DNA from: an uncultured Clostridia bacterium
GTDB taxonomy: Bacteria; Bacillota; Clostridia; TANB77; UBA1234
Length of the DNA: 64,000 bases
Assembly: GCA_934149305.1 (NCBI GenBank)
Contig: CAKPEF010000007.1
Span: 13,912 to 77,911 of the forward strand
Direction of reading: 5' to 3'
Below the pieces are notes generated by a model. That model saw only the letters and a list, made by a program, of their open reading frames with translations, was not told the DNA's origin and made no database searches. This document shows, piece by piece, positions 39,301 to 48,608 of this stretch. Numbering within the stretch: position 1 is the stretch's first letter; each line of letters begins with the position of its first letter. The position numbers were made by a program, and so were the translations under genes.

Positions 39301-39935
39301 ATTTACTTGATTTAAAGAGTCCATATCTTGAAAATGTAGAGAAAATAGAATATACAAAAAATCTGACAATAGGTGGTTTGCTTGGATTAAATCTAAATAC
39401 GCAAAACTCTGTATCAACAAAATGCACATTTGTATATGGAACTAGAGAACATGAAACGACCACAACAAGTTATACTTCACCAGAAACTAAATCAAGAAGA
39501 TGGCTTGGTGAAATTTATATACCAGCGACAGCAAGAATAATTAGAACTGGCGATTATAACCAAAATAAACAAAAGGTAATGAATGACAGAGATATTTATA
39601 AAGATGGATACTTGCTACTTACATTTGAAGTGATAAGAACTCAAATAACTAATAGTCTAAATGGAGTAGAGGTTCCATACTTAAGATATGATGAGGTAAG
39701 AGACTGTAAGTGGAGAAAACCAGGTGATGCTGGATATAGTGCAATAGAAAACAAATCTGTATTAGTAAAAGAAAAAGCAGGCAAGGGAGAGACAGTAGCA
39801 AACCCAATAAAACTTCCAAACGGAAAGAGTGTTACAAATTTACCAGCAGACTTTTATAAAACTACAGCACCAATGATAATTTATGATGTATCATTAAGAG
39901 CAAATAATGATATAGATGATTTAGCAACACATTGA
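36362..39935 (+). CDS. Giant secreted surface protein with Thr-Pro linker, paralogue 3, needs a +1 frameshift at CGG
   Basis: The GTG start at 36362 follows AAAGGAG. The first frame (to 37351) gives a signal peptide (MILVLICCISFWVIANA), the N-terminal domain and a SVGVPSTGIPSIGGPS plus TP linker. The second frame carries the conserved C-terminal region (TGNPIPTSEDLTVSG onward, CGICNTT...C, SRRWLGEIYIPATA, IIYDVSLRANND). The change is at the in-frame CGG 37340-37342, where zero frame stops three codons later. The site lies in about 37 extra bases relative to paralogue 2 (between FGVA and TGNPIP), so the extra bases are 36+1 and the +1 shift exactly restores frame. The shifted protein has about 1190 residues. 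Confidence 0.75.
37340..37343 (+). other. Candidate +1 recoding site CGGA (surface protein 3)
   Basis: The zero-frame codons are TCA CGG AGT TAT TAA. The continuing frame is TCA (C) GGA GTT ATT AAA. No homology evidence fixes the residue, because the site lies in an insertion relative to the paralogue. Confidence 0.6.
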
Positions 39936-39967
39936 TGTGCAAAAGATAGATTTAATATTTGAAACAA

Positions 39968-40024
39968 AGGCTCTATGCAAGCAAATGGGAATATAACCAT
40001 TTCAAAAGGCGTAGAGCCTATTTA
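39968..40024 (+). terminator. Terminator after surface protein 3
   Basis: Stem AGGCTCTATGC / GCGTAGAGCCT with an inner AAATGG/CCATTT stem, followed by ATTTATT. Confidence 0.7.
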
Positions 40025-40029
40025 TTATA

Positions 40030-40190
40030 AAAGTTGCGATTACTAATTGAATACATCAAATTTTATAAGTGTCATAATCAATGTAGCGGAGCACAGTGTG
40101 CTCCATGAAACCTATCGATAGTAACACGCTAAAATGAAATTGGATATATATTGTAGTTAGTAATGGAGCTCGCCTAAGCTCCGCTACGCA
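40030..40190. repeat. Pair of palindromic elements in opposite orientation
   Basis: Forward core at 40083-40107 and reverse variant at 40164-40187 (TGGAGCTCGCCTAAGCTCCGC), with the backbone TTACTAATTGAATACATCAAA and ATTGGATATATATTGTAGTTAG. Confidence 0.82.
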
Positions 40191-40209
40191 TTCCACAAAG
40201 TGGTAATTT

Positions 40210-40300
40210 GCAAAAATGTGATAGAGCAGCTACAAATTGCTGCAAAAATGTGATAAAATAGCTATAAACGGTTGTAAAAATGTGTGAATAGCTGTATAAT
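40210..40300 (+). promoter_or_regulatory. Three 32-bp direct repeats leading into a promoter
   Basis: AAAAATGTG recurs at 40212, 40244 and 40276 (32-base period), each followed by an AGC(A/T)GCTA-like block. The third repeat overlaps a promoter TTGTAA (40272-40277), 17 bases, TATAAT (40295-40300). Spacing of about three helical turns suggests binding sites for a regulator of the DUF4143 ATPase gene. Confidence 0.55.
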
Positions 40301-40339
40301 TTTATATAGATATACATATAGTATAAAGGGGTGATCATA

Positions 40340-41656
40340 GTGCGTAGATATATAAAAGAACAACTAATTAAGTGGAAAAATAGAAACGACAGAAAGCCAC
40401 TAATACTTAAAGGTGCCAGACAAGTTGGAAAAACATATATACTAAAGGAATTTGGAAATGAGGAATATGATAATGTTGCGTATTTTAATTTTGATCATGA
40501 TGAAGCATTGAAAAATTTATTTTTAAGTACCAAAGATCCTAAGAGGATATTAGAACAACTGGTTTTTGCTGCTGGAAAGCCAATAATGCCTGAAAAAACT
40601 TTAATAATATTTGATGAAATACAAGAATGCCCAGATGCATTAAATTCATTAAAATATTTTAATGAAGAGGCTAATGAATATCATATAGCTTGTGCAGGGA
40701 GTTTACTTGGAATTAAATTATCACATACATCGTTTCCTGTTGGAAAAGTAGAATATTTAGAAATGTATCCAATGACATTTAGCGAATTTTTATTAGCAGA
40801 TAACCAAGAAAATTTAGTTCAATATATGGAATCTGTAAAAAGTATTGAGAAAATTCCGGATATTATATATGAGCAATTAAATGAAAAGATGAAATCATAT
40901 TTTATAATAGGTGGCATGCCAGAGGTTGTAAAAGCATGGGTGACAGCGAAAGATATAGAAACAGTAAATAGAGTGCAAAAGCAGATCTTAAATGGCTATG
41001 AGGATGATTTTGGCAAGCATGCAGATAGTGCAACTATACGAATCAAAATATCTATTGTATGGGAAAGTATAATATCACAACTTGCAAGAGAAAATAAAAA
41101 ATTTTTATATCAAGTTGCAAAAGATGGTGCTAGGGCTAGAGAATATGAAGATGCTGTCAATTGGTTAAATGACTCCAATATCGTAAACAAAATATTCAAT
41201 GTAAAAAAACCTGATTTTCCGTTAAATGCATATACAGATTTGAGTAGTTTTAAATTGTATATGTCTGATGTCGGCTTATTAAGAAAAAAAGCAAATTTAG
41301 ATTCTAAAATAGTTATAGAAGGAAATAGATTGTTTGAAGAATTTAAGGGAGCGCTAACAGAAAATTTTATACTAAACATGCTAATGTTTAAATATAAGGA
41401 AAAGCCGAATTATTATGTGTTTGATAAACATGAGATAGATTTTATAATTCAAAATAAAAATGAAATAATACCGATAGAAGTCAAGGCAGGAGAGAACATA
41501 AACAGTACAAGTTTGAAAAGATTTAATGAGTTAAATGAAAATAAAATAGCGATAAGATTTTCTACAAGAAATTTAGATAAAAGCGGAAAGATAATAAATA
41601 TTCCGATTTTTATGGCAGAATATATAGATAAATTTATAGAGTTGGGAATTAACTAG
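40340..41656 (+). CDS. ATPase with AAA_14 and DUF4143 domains
   Basis: A 438-residue protein. Walker A GARQVGKT (about 24-31), Walker B LIIFDEIQ (about 89-96), a sensor segment ACAGSLLGIKL, then the DUF4143 C-terminal part ending in a restriction-fold-like FDKHEIDFII...IPIEVKAG block (D/E-x-K geometry). Family members are widespread in gut bacteria, often solitary and mobile; the role is unsettled (possible DNA-linked or toxin-like ATPases). The GTG at 40340 is better spaced from AAAGGGGTG than the in-frame GTG at 40331. It has its own repeat-decorated promoter and terminator. Confidence 0.88.
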   Translation: MRRYIKEQLIKWKNRNDRKPLILKGARQVGKTYILKEFGNEEYDNVAYFNFDHDEALKNLFLSTKDPKRILEQLVFAAGKPIMPEKTLIIFDEIQECPDALNSLKYFNEEANEYHIACAGSLLGIKLSHTSFPVGKVEYLEMYPMTFSEFLLADNQENLVQYMESVKSIEKIPDIIYEQLNEKMKSYFIIGGMPEVVKAWVTAKDIETVNRVQKQILNGYEDDFGKHADSATIRIKISIVWESIISQLARENKKFLYQVAKDGARAREYEDAVNWLNDSNIVNKIFNVKKPDFPLNAYTDLSSFKLYMSDVGLLRKKANLDSKIVIEGNRLFEEFKGALTENFILNMLMFKYKEKPNYYVFDKHEIDFIIQNKNEIIPIEVKAGENINSTSLKRFNELNENKIAIRFSTRNLDKSGKIINIPIFMAEYIDKFIELGIN

Positions 41657-41661
41657 AAATG

Positions 41662-41690
41662 GCCGAGAATAAATAAAATTCTCGGCTTTT
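41662..41690 (+). terminator. Terminator after the DUF4143 gene
   Basis: Stem GCCGAGAAT / ATTCTCGGC followed by TTTTT. Confidence 0.85.
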
Positions 41691-41775
41691 TGCAGTCTCT
41701 ATGTTAAATATTGAAAAAGCTTGTTGCATGTGCTACCATAGAGTTATAAAAAAGCTAAATAAAGGAGGAAGTTTT

Positions 41776-43966
41776 GTGAAAAATAATTTACTACAAGGTG
41801 GTTTGCTCATAGTTTTTTTGGTGTTTCGGAAAACTTATTTTAGCAGACAATTTCTTATTTATGTTTAAATGGTATGCTATGTTACTTTTGGTGGGTACTA
41901 TTTTTTATCCACTAACTTCACTAATCTTTAAAAAATTCAATGATAATGGTTGGATTTTTTCAAAGGTACTTGGCTTTGGGTTAACGGGAGTCGTGACATG
42001 GTATTTGTCATATTTAAAGATTTTGAAATATAGTGTTTTAAATTGTTATACTATTATAGCTATATTTTTAGTGCTTAATACAATAATCTATATAAAGAAT
42101 AAAGATATAAAACTTACCAAAGAAAAAATATGGAATATATTAGTTTCTGAAAATATATTTTTGGTTGTATTTATACTTTGGGCTTACATACGAAGCTTTT
42201 CGCCAACAGTTGATTATACAACCGAAAAATTTATGAACTATGGTTTTTTAAATAAATTATTTCATGCAGAATATATGCCTGCTGAAGATATGTGGTTCTC
42301 TGGTTTTTCTATTAACTATTATTATTTTGGTCAGTATATTGCAAGCTTTTTAACAAAAATTTCTTTTTCAAATGTACCAGAAGGTTTCAATTTAGCGGTT
42401 ATAACCATAAATACATTTACTTTTATGGTTCCATTTGCCATTGGATATCAATTAGGAAAATATTTAATTAAAAATGATAAAAGATGGTTTGCTACTAAAC
42501 TTCCATATGTAATTGCAGCTTTTTCTGCGATTGCGGTTTCACTTGGTGGCACACTACTTTACCCAATAAATAGGATTAAGTATGCAAATAATGATAAAGA
42601 ATATTATTATTGGGCAGATACAAGATACATAGGATATGACCCGGACACTAATGACAAAACAATAAATGAAATTGTACCGTATTCGAATATGGTAGGTGAC
42701 TTGCATGCGCATCATATAGATACGATGTTTGTTTTCTTGACATTTGCGATGCTTTTAGAAATATTATTAGATGAAGAAGAAAAGCAGACAAAAGAAAGGC
42801 TTATATCGCCTAATATAATTTTGCTAGGAATAAACTTAGGAATCCAAAAGATGACTAATTATTGGGATTTTCCAATATACTTAGTAGTCATAGCAATTAC
42901 TTTAATATTTAATAATTTTAGTAAGTACAAATTTAATAACAAAAATGTTTCAGTGACATTATTACAATTAGCAGAAATAATATTCTTAGAGGCATTGGTA
43001 ACATTACCATTTACAATAGATCTTCACTTAAGCGCGACAAAGGTCTTTTTAACGCATGTAACCTCACCATTTTATAAGTTATTAGTATTGTGGGGATTAC
43101 AAACATTATGTGTTATTTTATTGATAGGTTATTTAATCTATAACTTTATAAAACAAAAAAAGAAAGGAAAGTTTTTTAAACAGTTATTTGAATACATTCC
43201 TAAAATTGAAAGAACAGATTTATTTGCGTTTATAGTTGGGTGTTGTGCTGTAGGTCTTATAATAATTCCTGAAATAGTATATGTAAAAGATATTTACGAT
43301 GATGAGTATAAAAGAGCAAATACAATGTACAAGCTTGGTTACCAGTCAGATATAATGTTTGATATTGCTACAAGTTATATTATTATAAGTCTTATGTATA
43401 GAACTAAATCATATAAAAAAGCTTTATTAGTCGTTCCGCTACTAGCTTTTATATCTACATTTTGCTATGGTCCGTATGCTATAGGATATGTAACAAATAA
43501 TTTAAATCCAGATAACGTATCTTCATTAGATGATACGGAAGGGTATATAAGAGATTATTATCCAAATGAATATAGAGCAATGAAATGGGCTAGCGAAAAC
43601 ATACCTATGGATGATGTGATACTAGAAAAAGCTGATGGAAGTTATACACTAACGGGATATTTATCATCATTTAATGGAAACCCAACTGTTCTTGCTTGGC
43701 ATGGTCATGAGTGGATTTGGAGAGCAGATGAAAATTATAATCCACCTGCGGAAGAAAACGAAAGATGGAGTGATATATGTTCATTCTTTAATTATAACAG
43801 TGAAGATACAATGAAAAGGATTGTTAGAAAGTATGATGTTTCTTATGTGTATGTTGTAGAAAAGGATATATCTGAAAAAGGCCTTGCTAATTTAGAAGCA
43901 ATTGGAGAAATAGTTTATAAAGATGAAAGCATAGATAAAATGATATATATAATAAAAGTAAATTAA
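41776..43966 (+). CDS. DUF2298 (Chlor_Arch_YYY) membrane protein, needs a +1 frameshift at CGG
   Basis: The long frame starts at ATG 41861 without any ribosome site. A strong AAAGGAGG at 41761-41768 precedes GTG 41776, whose frame runs MKNNLLQGGLLIVFLVF to an in-frame CGG (41827-41829). A +1 shift there (GGA) joins it to the long frame and completes the first membrane helix, giving about 729 residues. The YYY family hallmark NYYYFGQ appears near residue 180, after SPTVDYTTEKFMN, with NMVGDLHAHHIDTMF further on and about 12-14 membrane segments. Members are predicted glycosyltransferase-like (GT-C) membrane proteins. Without the shift only a 29-residue peptide would be made. Confidence 0.85.
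41827..41830 (+). other. Candidate +1 recoding site CGGA (DUF2298 gene, codon 18)
   Basis: The zero-frame codons are TTT CGG AAA. The continuing frame is TTT (C) GGA AAA CTT. The upstream TTT-C is itself a good +1 slippage context. Confidence 0.68.
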
Positions 43967-43972
43967 AAAGTA

Positions 43973-44005
43973 AAAGTCCAGCTTCATGCAAGCTGGACTT
44001 TGTTA
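43973..44005. terminator. Bidirectional terminator between the YYY gene and the Clp gene
   Basis: Stem AAAGTCCAGCTT / AAGCTGGACTTT with A-run on one side and T-rich sequence on the other. It serves convergent genes. Confidence 0.85.
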
Positions 44006-46309
44006 TTATTTAATTGCAACTTTATCGTTTTCTAAAATCAAACAAACATTATCTTGTGGTGCGATTTCGTTTTTTAATAAGCATTCGGCAAGTTCATTTT
44101 CGATATATTTTTGAATTGCTCTTCTAAGAGGTCTTGCACCATATTTAGGGTCATATCCTTTTTCTAAAATATACTCTTTGACTTCTTTAGAAAATGTTAT
44201 ATGAATGTTCTTTTGCTCTAATTCGTTTTTGATTTCATCAAGCATTAAATCAACTATTTGAAGTAGCTCTGGTTTTGTTAATTCGTGGAACACAATAGTC
44301 TCATCAATTCTATTTAAGAATTCTGGCCTAAATGTTTCTTTTAAAGCATTCATAATTCTAGCTTCAACAAATACGTTTTCATCTTTATTAAAGCCAATGC
44401 CATTAGTGTTCATATTTGAACCAGCGTTTGATGTCATGATAATAATTGTGTTATCGAAATTTACTGTTCTGCCTTGTGAATCGGTAAGTCTGCCATCATC
44501 TAAAATTTGAAGTAAAATATTAAAAACATCATTGTGAGCCTTCTCAATTTCGTCAAATAGGATTAGGGAATATGGATTTCTTCTAACCTTTTCAGTAAGT
44601 TGTCCAGCATCATCATATCCAACATAACCTGGAGGAGAACCGATAAGCTTTGAAACACTATGGCTTTCCATATATTCAGACATGTCGAATCTAATTATTG
44701 AATCTTCGCTTCCAAAAAGTTCTGATGCAATAGATTTAGCAAGTTCTGTTTTACCAACGCCAGTAGGACCAACAAATATAAAAGAAGGTGGACGCTTTTT
44801 ATTTCTAAGTCCTGCACGATTTCTTCTAATTGCATTACAAACAGCTGTTACAGCTTTGTCTTGACCAATTAAACGTTTGTGAATATTAGCCTCTAAATTT
44901 AAAAGTTTTGTAGCTTCAGTTTCAGATATTTTTGAAGCAGGTATTTTTGTCCAACTTTCAATAACATTTGCAATATCATCGATAGAAAGTTCGAGTTCAA
45001 CATTTCCTTGAGAAATTTCTGCAATCTGATTTACAAGGGTAATTTCATGAGACTTAAGATTTGCTATTTTTTCATAGTCAAGTTCTTTATTTTCTTCATC
45101 AATAGTTTCGGCTTTGTCGCGTTCTTCTTTTATTTTGTCTAATTCATTTTTCATTATTTGAAGTTGAACTAAAACCTTGTTTGTTAAATTAACTTTAGAA
45201 CAAGCTTCATCTAAAATATCGATAGCCTTATCTGGTAAAAATCTATCGTGAATATACTTTTCAGACATGATAACAATTTGACGAATTAAGTTATCAGAAA
45301 CTTTTACATGGTGATATTCTTCATAATAGTTTTTAATGCCTTTCATAATTTCGATAGTTTGGTCGATAGTTGGTTCTTCAACGATAATACTTTGAAATCT
45401 TCTTTCAAGTGCAGCATCTTTTTCAATATATTTTCTATATTCTTTAAGAGTAGTAGTACCAATAACTTGGACTTCACCATTAGAAAGAGCTGGCTTTAAA
45501 ATGTTTGCTGCATTCATCGTGTGTTCTGTATCACCACCAGCGCCAACAATATTATGGATTTCGTCAAACACTAAAATAATATTTCCATTGTCTCTACATT
45601 CTTGGATAAGTGATTTCATTCTAGCTTCAAATTGACCTCTAAATTGAGTGCCAGCGACCATAGCTGTCATATCAATTTGATAAATTTCTTTATCTAGTAA
45701 TTTCGCGGGAACATCTTGAGCTACAATTCTAAGCGCTAAGCCTTGAGCAATAGCAGTTTTACCAACTCCAGGTTCACCAATTAGAACAGGATTGTTTTTA
45801 GTACGTCTATTTAGAATTTGTGTCATTCTTTCGATTTCTGCATCTCTACCAATTAATTTATCTATTTTTCCTTCACGAGCCTTTTGGGTTAAATTTGTGC
45901 CAAAAGCCTCTAAAGTTTTTCTCTTCTTTTCTTTGTTTGTCTTTTTGTCTTTATTAGATGATTTTACTTTACTTTCACTGTTTTGTGTGTCCGAATTTGA
46001 CGGAAACATGTTTGAAAACATGCTTGCAAATGGGTTTGAACCATCTTCATGATTAAAACTTTCCATAAGTTCATCAGGGAATGGAGCATCTTCACTAGAA
46101 ATAGATGAAACTATTTCATTAAATTGCTCATTTAGGTTTGCAATATCATCTTCAGAAGCACCATATTGTTTCATCATAGATGCAAGTGGATTTATGCCTC
46201 TATCTTTCGCACAAGAAAGGCAAAGCCCTTCAAGACTTGGCTTACCATCTACAATCTTATTAACAAAAACAACAGCAGTGTTCTTCTTACATACTGAGCA
46301 TAATGCCAT
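44006..46309 (-). CDS. Clp protease ATP-binding subunit with N-terminal zinc finger (ClpC/ClpE type)
   Basis: A 767-residue HSP100 unfoldase. The N-terminus has CSVC...CLSC (residues 4-7 and about 31-34), a zinc-finger-like start seen in ClpE, in place of the usual double Clp_N repeat. AAA-1 Walker A is GEPGVGKT (about 178-185), the middle region is coiled-coil-like (about 400-440), AAA-2 Walker A is GPTGVGKT, and NGIGFNK is the IGF loop that docks on ClpP. It feeds substrates to ClpP. Transcribed alone from a clear minus-strand promoter. No ctsR, mcsA or mcsB is adjacent. ClpC versus ClpE is a naming choice. Confidence 0.92.
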   Translation of the reverse strand: MALCSVCKKNTAVVFVNKIVDGKPSLEGLCLSCAKDRGINPLASMMKQYGASEDDIANLNEQFNEIVSSISSEDAPFPDELMESFNHEDGSNPFASMFSNMFPSNSDTQNSESKVKSSNKDKKTNKEKKRKTLEAFGTNLTQKAREGKIDKLIGRDAEIERMTQILNRRTKNNPVLIGEPGVGKTAIAQGLALRIVAQDVPAKLLDKEIYQIDMTAMVAGTQFRGQFEARMKSLIQECRDNGNIILVFDEIHNIVGAGGDTEHTMNAANILKPALSNGEVQVIGTTTLKEYRKYIEKDAALERRFQSIIVEEPTIDQTIEIMKGIKNYYEEYHHVKVSDNLIRQIVIMSEKYIHDRFLPDKAIDILDEACSKVNLTNKVLVQLQIMKNELDKIKEERDKAETIDEENKELDYEKIANLKSHEITLVNQIAEISQGNVELELSIDDIANVIESWTKIPASKISETEATKLLNLEANIHKRLIGQDKAVTAVCNAIRRNRAGLRNKKRPPSFIFVGPTGVGKTELAKSIASELFGSEDSIIRFDMSEYMESHSVSKLIGSPPGYVGYDDAGQLTEKVRRNPYSLILFDEIEKAHNDVFNILLQILDDGRLTDSQGRTVNFDNTIIIMTSNAGSNMNTNGIGFNKDENVFVEARIMNALKETFRPEFLNRIDETIVFHELTKPELLQIVDLMLDEIKNELEQKNIHITFSKEVKEYILEKGYDPKYGARPLRRAIQKYIENELAECLLKNEIAPQDNVCLILENDKVAIK

Positions 46310-46344
46310 TTAACATAACTCCTTTATAAAATAAATTGCGTGAA

Positions 46345-46360
46345 AGCACTAAAAAGTGCT
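46345..46360 (-). promoter_or_regulatory. Small dyad in the clp leader
   Basis: AGCACT-AAAA-AGTGCT lies between the clp promoter and start codon. It resembles a compressed CIRCE (TTAGCACTC-N9-GAGTGCTAA), but the spacer is too short for HrcA. It could be an operator or an RNA hairpin. Confidence 0.4.
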
Positions 46361-46374
46361 AAACATACAAATAC

Positions 46375-46403
46375 ATATTAGCAAAATAGTGGTTAAAAGT
46401 CAA
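46375..46403 (-). promoter_or_regulatory. SigmaA-type promoter of the clp gene
   Basis: On the minus strand TTGACT (46403-46398), 17 bases, TAATAT (46380-46375). Confidence 0.75.
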
Positions 46404-46418
46404 TGTATCAAAAACTTG

Positions 46419-46447
46419 TTGCATTATGCAGATAAATAATATAAAAT
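46419..46447 (+). promoter_or_regulatory. SigmaA-type promoter of thyX
   Basis: TTGCAT, 17 bases, TAAAAT, divergent from and almost back-to-back with the clp promoter. Confidence 0.6.
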
Positions 46448-46505
46448 GTCAAATGAAGTAAGAAATTTGCATTATAGCCTAAATTATTTAATGGAGGAAA
46501 AATGT

Positions 46506-47690
46506 ATGAATGTAAAGGTTTTGGGAACTACTCACGTTGGATATCTTCTTGCAAAAGAAGAGGCTCTGGATTTTGGTGGAAAAGCAGCAGGTGTATGTTA
46601 TATGCCGAGTGACTTTGAAACGCTTATGAATGAGCCTAAGGAGAAAACACTCGCAAGAGTGAACGACACACTTAAGTCTGGGCATCATAGTGTATATGAC
46701 CATGTCTCGTATAACTTACTCTTTGAGAGCATTCCGAAAATCTTGGCGATGGTTTTAAACAACGAAGGTATTTATACCACGTCGGAAAAGTCTGCACGTT
46801 ATACTCAAATGAAGCCTTCTGAGGAGGAGCTTTTTCTTTACAACAAGTGGAATGACATTTTCAGAGGATTGATTACTGAGAAATACTTTGAAAAGTATCT
46901 TGCGTATTTTGACGGAAACGAGAAGAGAGCAAACAATGCGGTAAAGAAACTTGCACAGGAAAATGCAAGATACATGATAAGTGTATTTACGCCTACAACT
47001 ATGATTTATTCGGTAAGTTTTAGGCAAATAAACTATATCGTGTCTTTTCTTGAAGAGTTCATCGAAACAGCAGAGGCTACTTCATTTAACCAAAAGTTGA
47101 AAGAAGCTATGCTTGAGTTTATAGAAAAACTTCCTGCTGAAATAAAAGAACCGCTTTTATCAGCTTCTGAAAAGGGTAGAAAGATTTCGCTTTTTGACAG
47201 CAGAGTAGAAAGAAAAGAAGAATTTTCTGAGAACTATTGCACAACCTACAAAGGAACCTTTGCCGAACTTGCACAGGCACAAAGACATAGGACACTTGAT
47301 TACAAGATGAGATTTTTGCCTGAAGTAGAGTTCTATGTTCCGGAGATTTTAAAAGAAAGCGATGAACTTTCAAAAGAATGGACGAAAGATATTACGTCTA
47401 TCGCACATGTCTATCCTCAGGGAATGCTTGTTAGCATAAGAGAAAGAGGAACTTACGAAAAATTCATACTAAAGTGTTATGAAAGACTTTGCGGATGTGC
47501 ACAGCTTGAAATAGCACTTCAAACAAAAAAGACTCTTGATAACTACCTTGAGCAAACAAAAGAAACGAATGTAGAAGTATACGAAGAACTTGAAAAAATT
47601 TCGAAAGGTGCTCGTTGCACATTCCCTTGTTTCAAGTGTAACAAGAGATGTGTATGGGGCGCAAAAGAGGCATTAACAAGAAAAATTTAA
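46506..47690 (+). CDS. thyX: FAD-dependent thymidylate synthase, long form
   Basis: A 394-residue ThyX-family protein, longer than the usual 210-260 residues. The first half has SGHHSVYDHV (about 59-68), TTSEKSARYTQM in the place of the ThyX NExSxRY part, and ARYMISVFTPTTMIYSVSFRQ. The second half has AELAQAQRHRTLDYKMRF, a displaced RHR motif, and a Cys-rich C-terminus (CTFPCFKCNKRC). It thus looks like two ThyX-like folds with motifs divided between them. It would methylate dUMP using methylene-THF and FADH2. ATG 46506 follows GGAGGAAAA; the in-frame start at 46446 lacks a site. Codon use has more C-ending and CTT/AAG codons than the neighbours, hinting at transfer. Confidence 0.85.
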   Translation: MNVKVLGTTHVGYLLAKEEALDFGGKAAGVCYMPSDFETLMNEPKEKTLARVNDTLKSGHHSVYDHVSYNLLFESIPKILAMVLNNEGIYTTSEKSARYTQMKPSEEELFLYNKWNDIFRGLITEKYFEKYLAYFDGNEKRANNAVKKLAQENARYMISVFTPTTMIYSVSFRQINYIVSFLEEFIETAEATSFNQKLKEAMLEFIEKLPAEIKEPLLSASEKGRKISLFDSRVERKEEFSENYCTTYKGTFAELAQAQRHRTLDYKMRFLPEVEFYVPEILKESDELSKEWTKDITSIAHVYPQGMLVSIRERGTYEKFILKCYERLCGCAQLEIALQTKKTLDNYLEQTKETNVEVYEELEKISKGARCTFPCFKCNKRCVWGAKEALTRKI

Positions 47691-47727
47691 ACAACAAGAA
47701 GTTTTAAGCTTCGGATAAAAGTAAAAT

Positions 47728-47772
47728 ATGGCTGAGTGTTTAAGGTGTAAAAATCCTAAAATACTCAGCCAT
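47728..47772. terminator. Bidirectional terminator between thyX and nth
   Basis: Stem ATGGCTGAGTGTTT / AAATACTCAGCCAT (with AGG/CCT inside) serving convergent genes. Confidence 0.85.
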
Positions 47773-47806
47773 TCGTTTTATCTAAAGTGAAAAGAATATA
47801 TATTTT

Positions 47807-48430
47807 TTATTTTTTCTTACAGAACCTTTTTATTGTACACTCATCGCACTTAGGCTTTTGAGCTGTACAAATTGCACGGCCATGATACACCAATAAATGA
47901 TTCATTAAAGGCCAATATTTTTTTGGAATCTTTTTTAACAAGTCTTGTTCAACTTTTGATGCTTCTTTTTCTTTAGATAGACCAAGTCTATTTGAAAGCC
48001 TTAGAGCATGCGTATCTACTGCAATTCCTTCACATTTGTTGAATGCTTCTAACATTATTACATTAGCACTTTTTCTTCCAATGCCTGAAAGTGTCGTTAA
48101 ATCTTCCATTTCGTTTGGAACGATACCGTTATATTTTTCTATAATTTGAATTGAACATTCTTTTATATGCTTTGCTTTATTTCTATAAAAACTAATAGAA
48201 GAGATTAGCTTTTCAATTTCTTTAATATCCATTTTTGCAAATTGCTGTGGTGTGTTTGCTACTTTGAATAAATCTTTTGTGACGATATTTGCCCTCGCAT
48301 CTGTGCATTGAGCAGAAAGCATAACAGCAACCAAAAGCTCAAACGGTGAAGTAAAATCAAGAGAGCCTTTTTCACCATCGTAGCATTTAGAAAGTTCTAG
48401 TATAAATTCTTCTATTTCACTTTTTTTCAT
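47807..48430 (-). CDS. nth: Endonuclease III
   Basis: A 207-residue base-excision repair DNA glycosylase/AP lyase for oxidised pyrimidines. The helix-hairpin-helix LSGIGRKSANVIML (about 111-124) includes the catalytic Lys, GIAVDTHALRLSNRLG (about 131-146) has the catalytic Asp, and the 4Fe-4S ligands C-x6-C-x2-C-x5-C lie at the C-terminus (CTAQKPKCDECTIKRFC). Length is normal. Confidence 0.96.
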   Translation of the reverse strand: MKKSEIEEFILELSKCYDGEKGSLDFTSPFELLVAVMLSAQCTDARANIVTKDLFKVANTPQQFAKMDIKEIEKLISSISFYRNKAKHIKECSIQIIEKYNGIVPNEMEDLTTLSGIGRKSANVIMLEAFNKCEGIAVDTHALRLSNRLGLSKEKEASKVEQDLLKKIPKKYWPLMNHLLVYHGRAICTAQKPKCDECTIKRFCKKK

Positions 48431-48608
48431 AACAAATCCTCATTTCTAAATCCAATTTAAAATATCATGTTTTTATGTAGTTTAAATTAAATATTTGCCA
48501 CTTTTTTATAAGTTAATTTACACTACCATTTAAAAAACATCTTGGACATACACTAATCAGATTTTACTACATAGAATATAGTAAATCAACGGTAAAAGGA
48601 GGTAGTAT

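Noticed and set aside
40210..40300. Iterons of a replication origin
   Set aside because: There are only three imperfect repeats, no DnaA boxes and no rep gene; they overlap a promoter of a DUF4143 ATPase.
41861..43966. ATG at 41861 as the true start of the DUF2298 gene
   Set aside because: There is no ribosome site before it, while AAAGGAGG-GTG at 41776 leads into the same protein through a CGGA site, as in five other genes.
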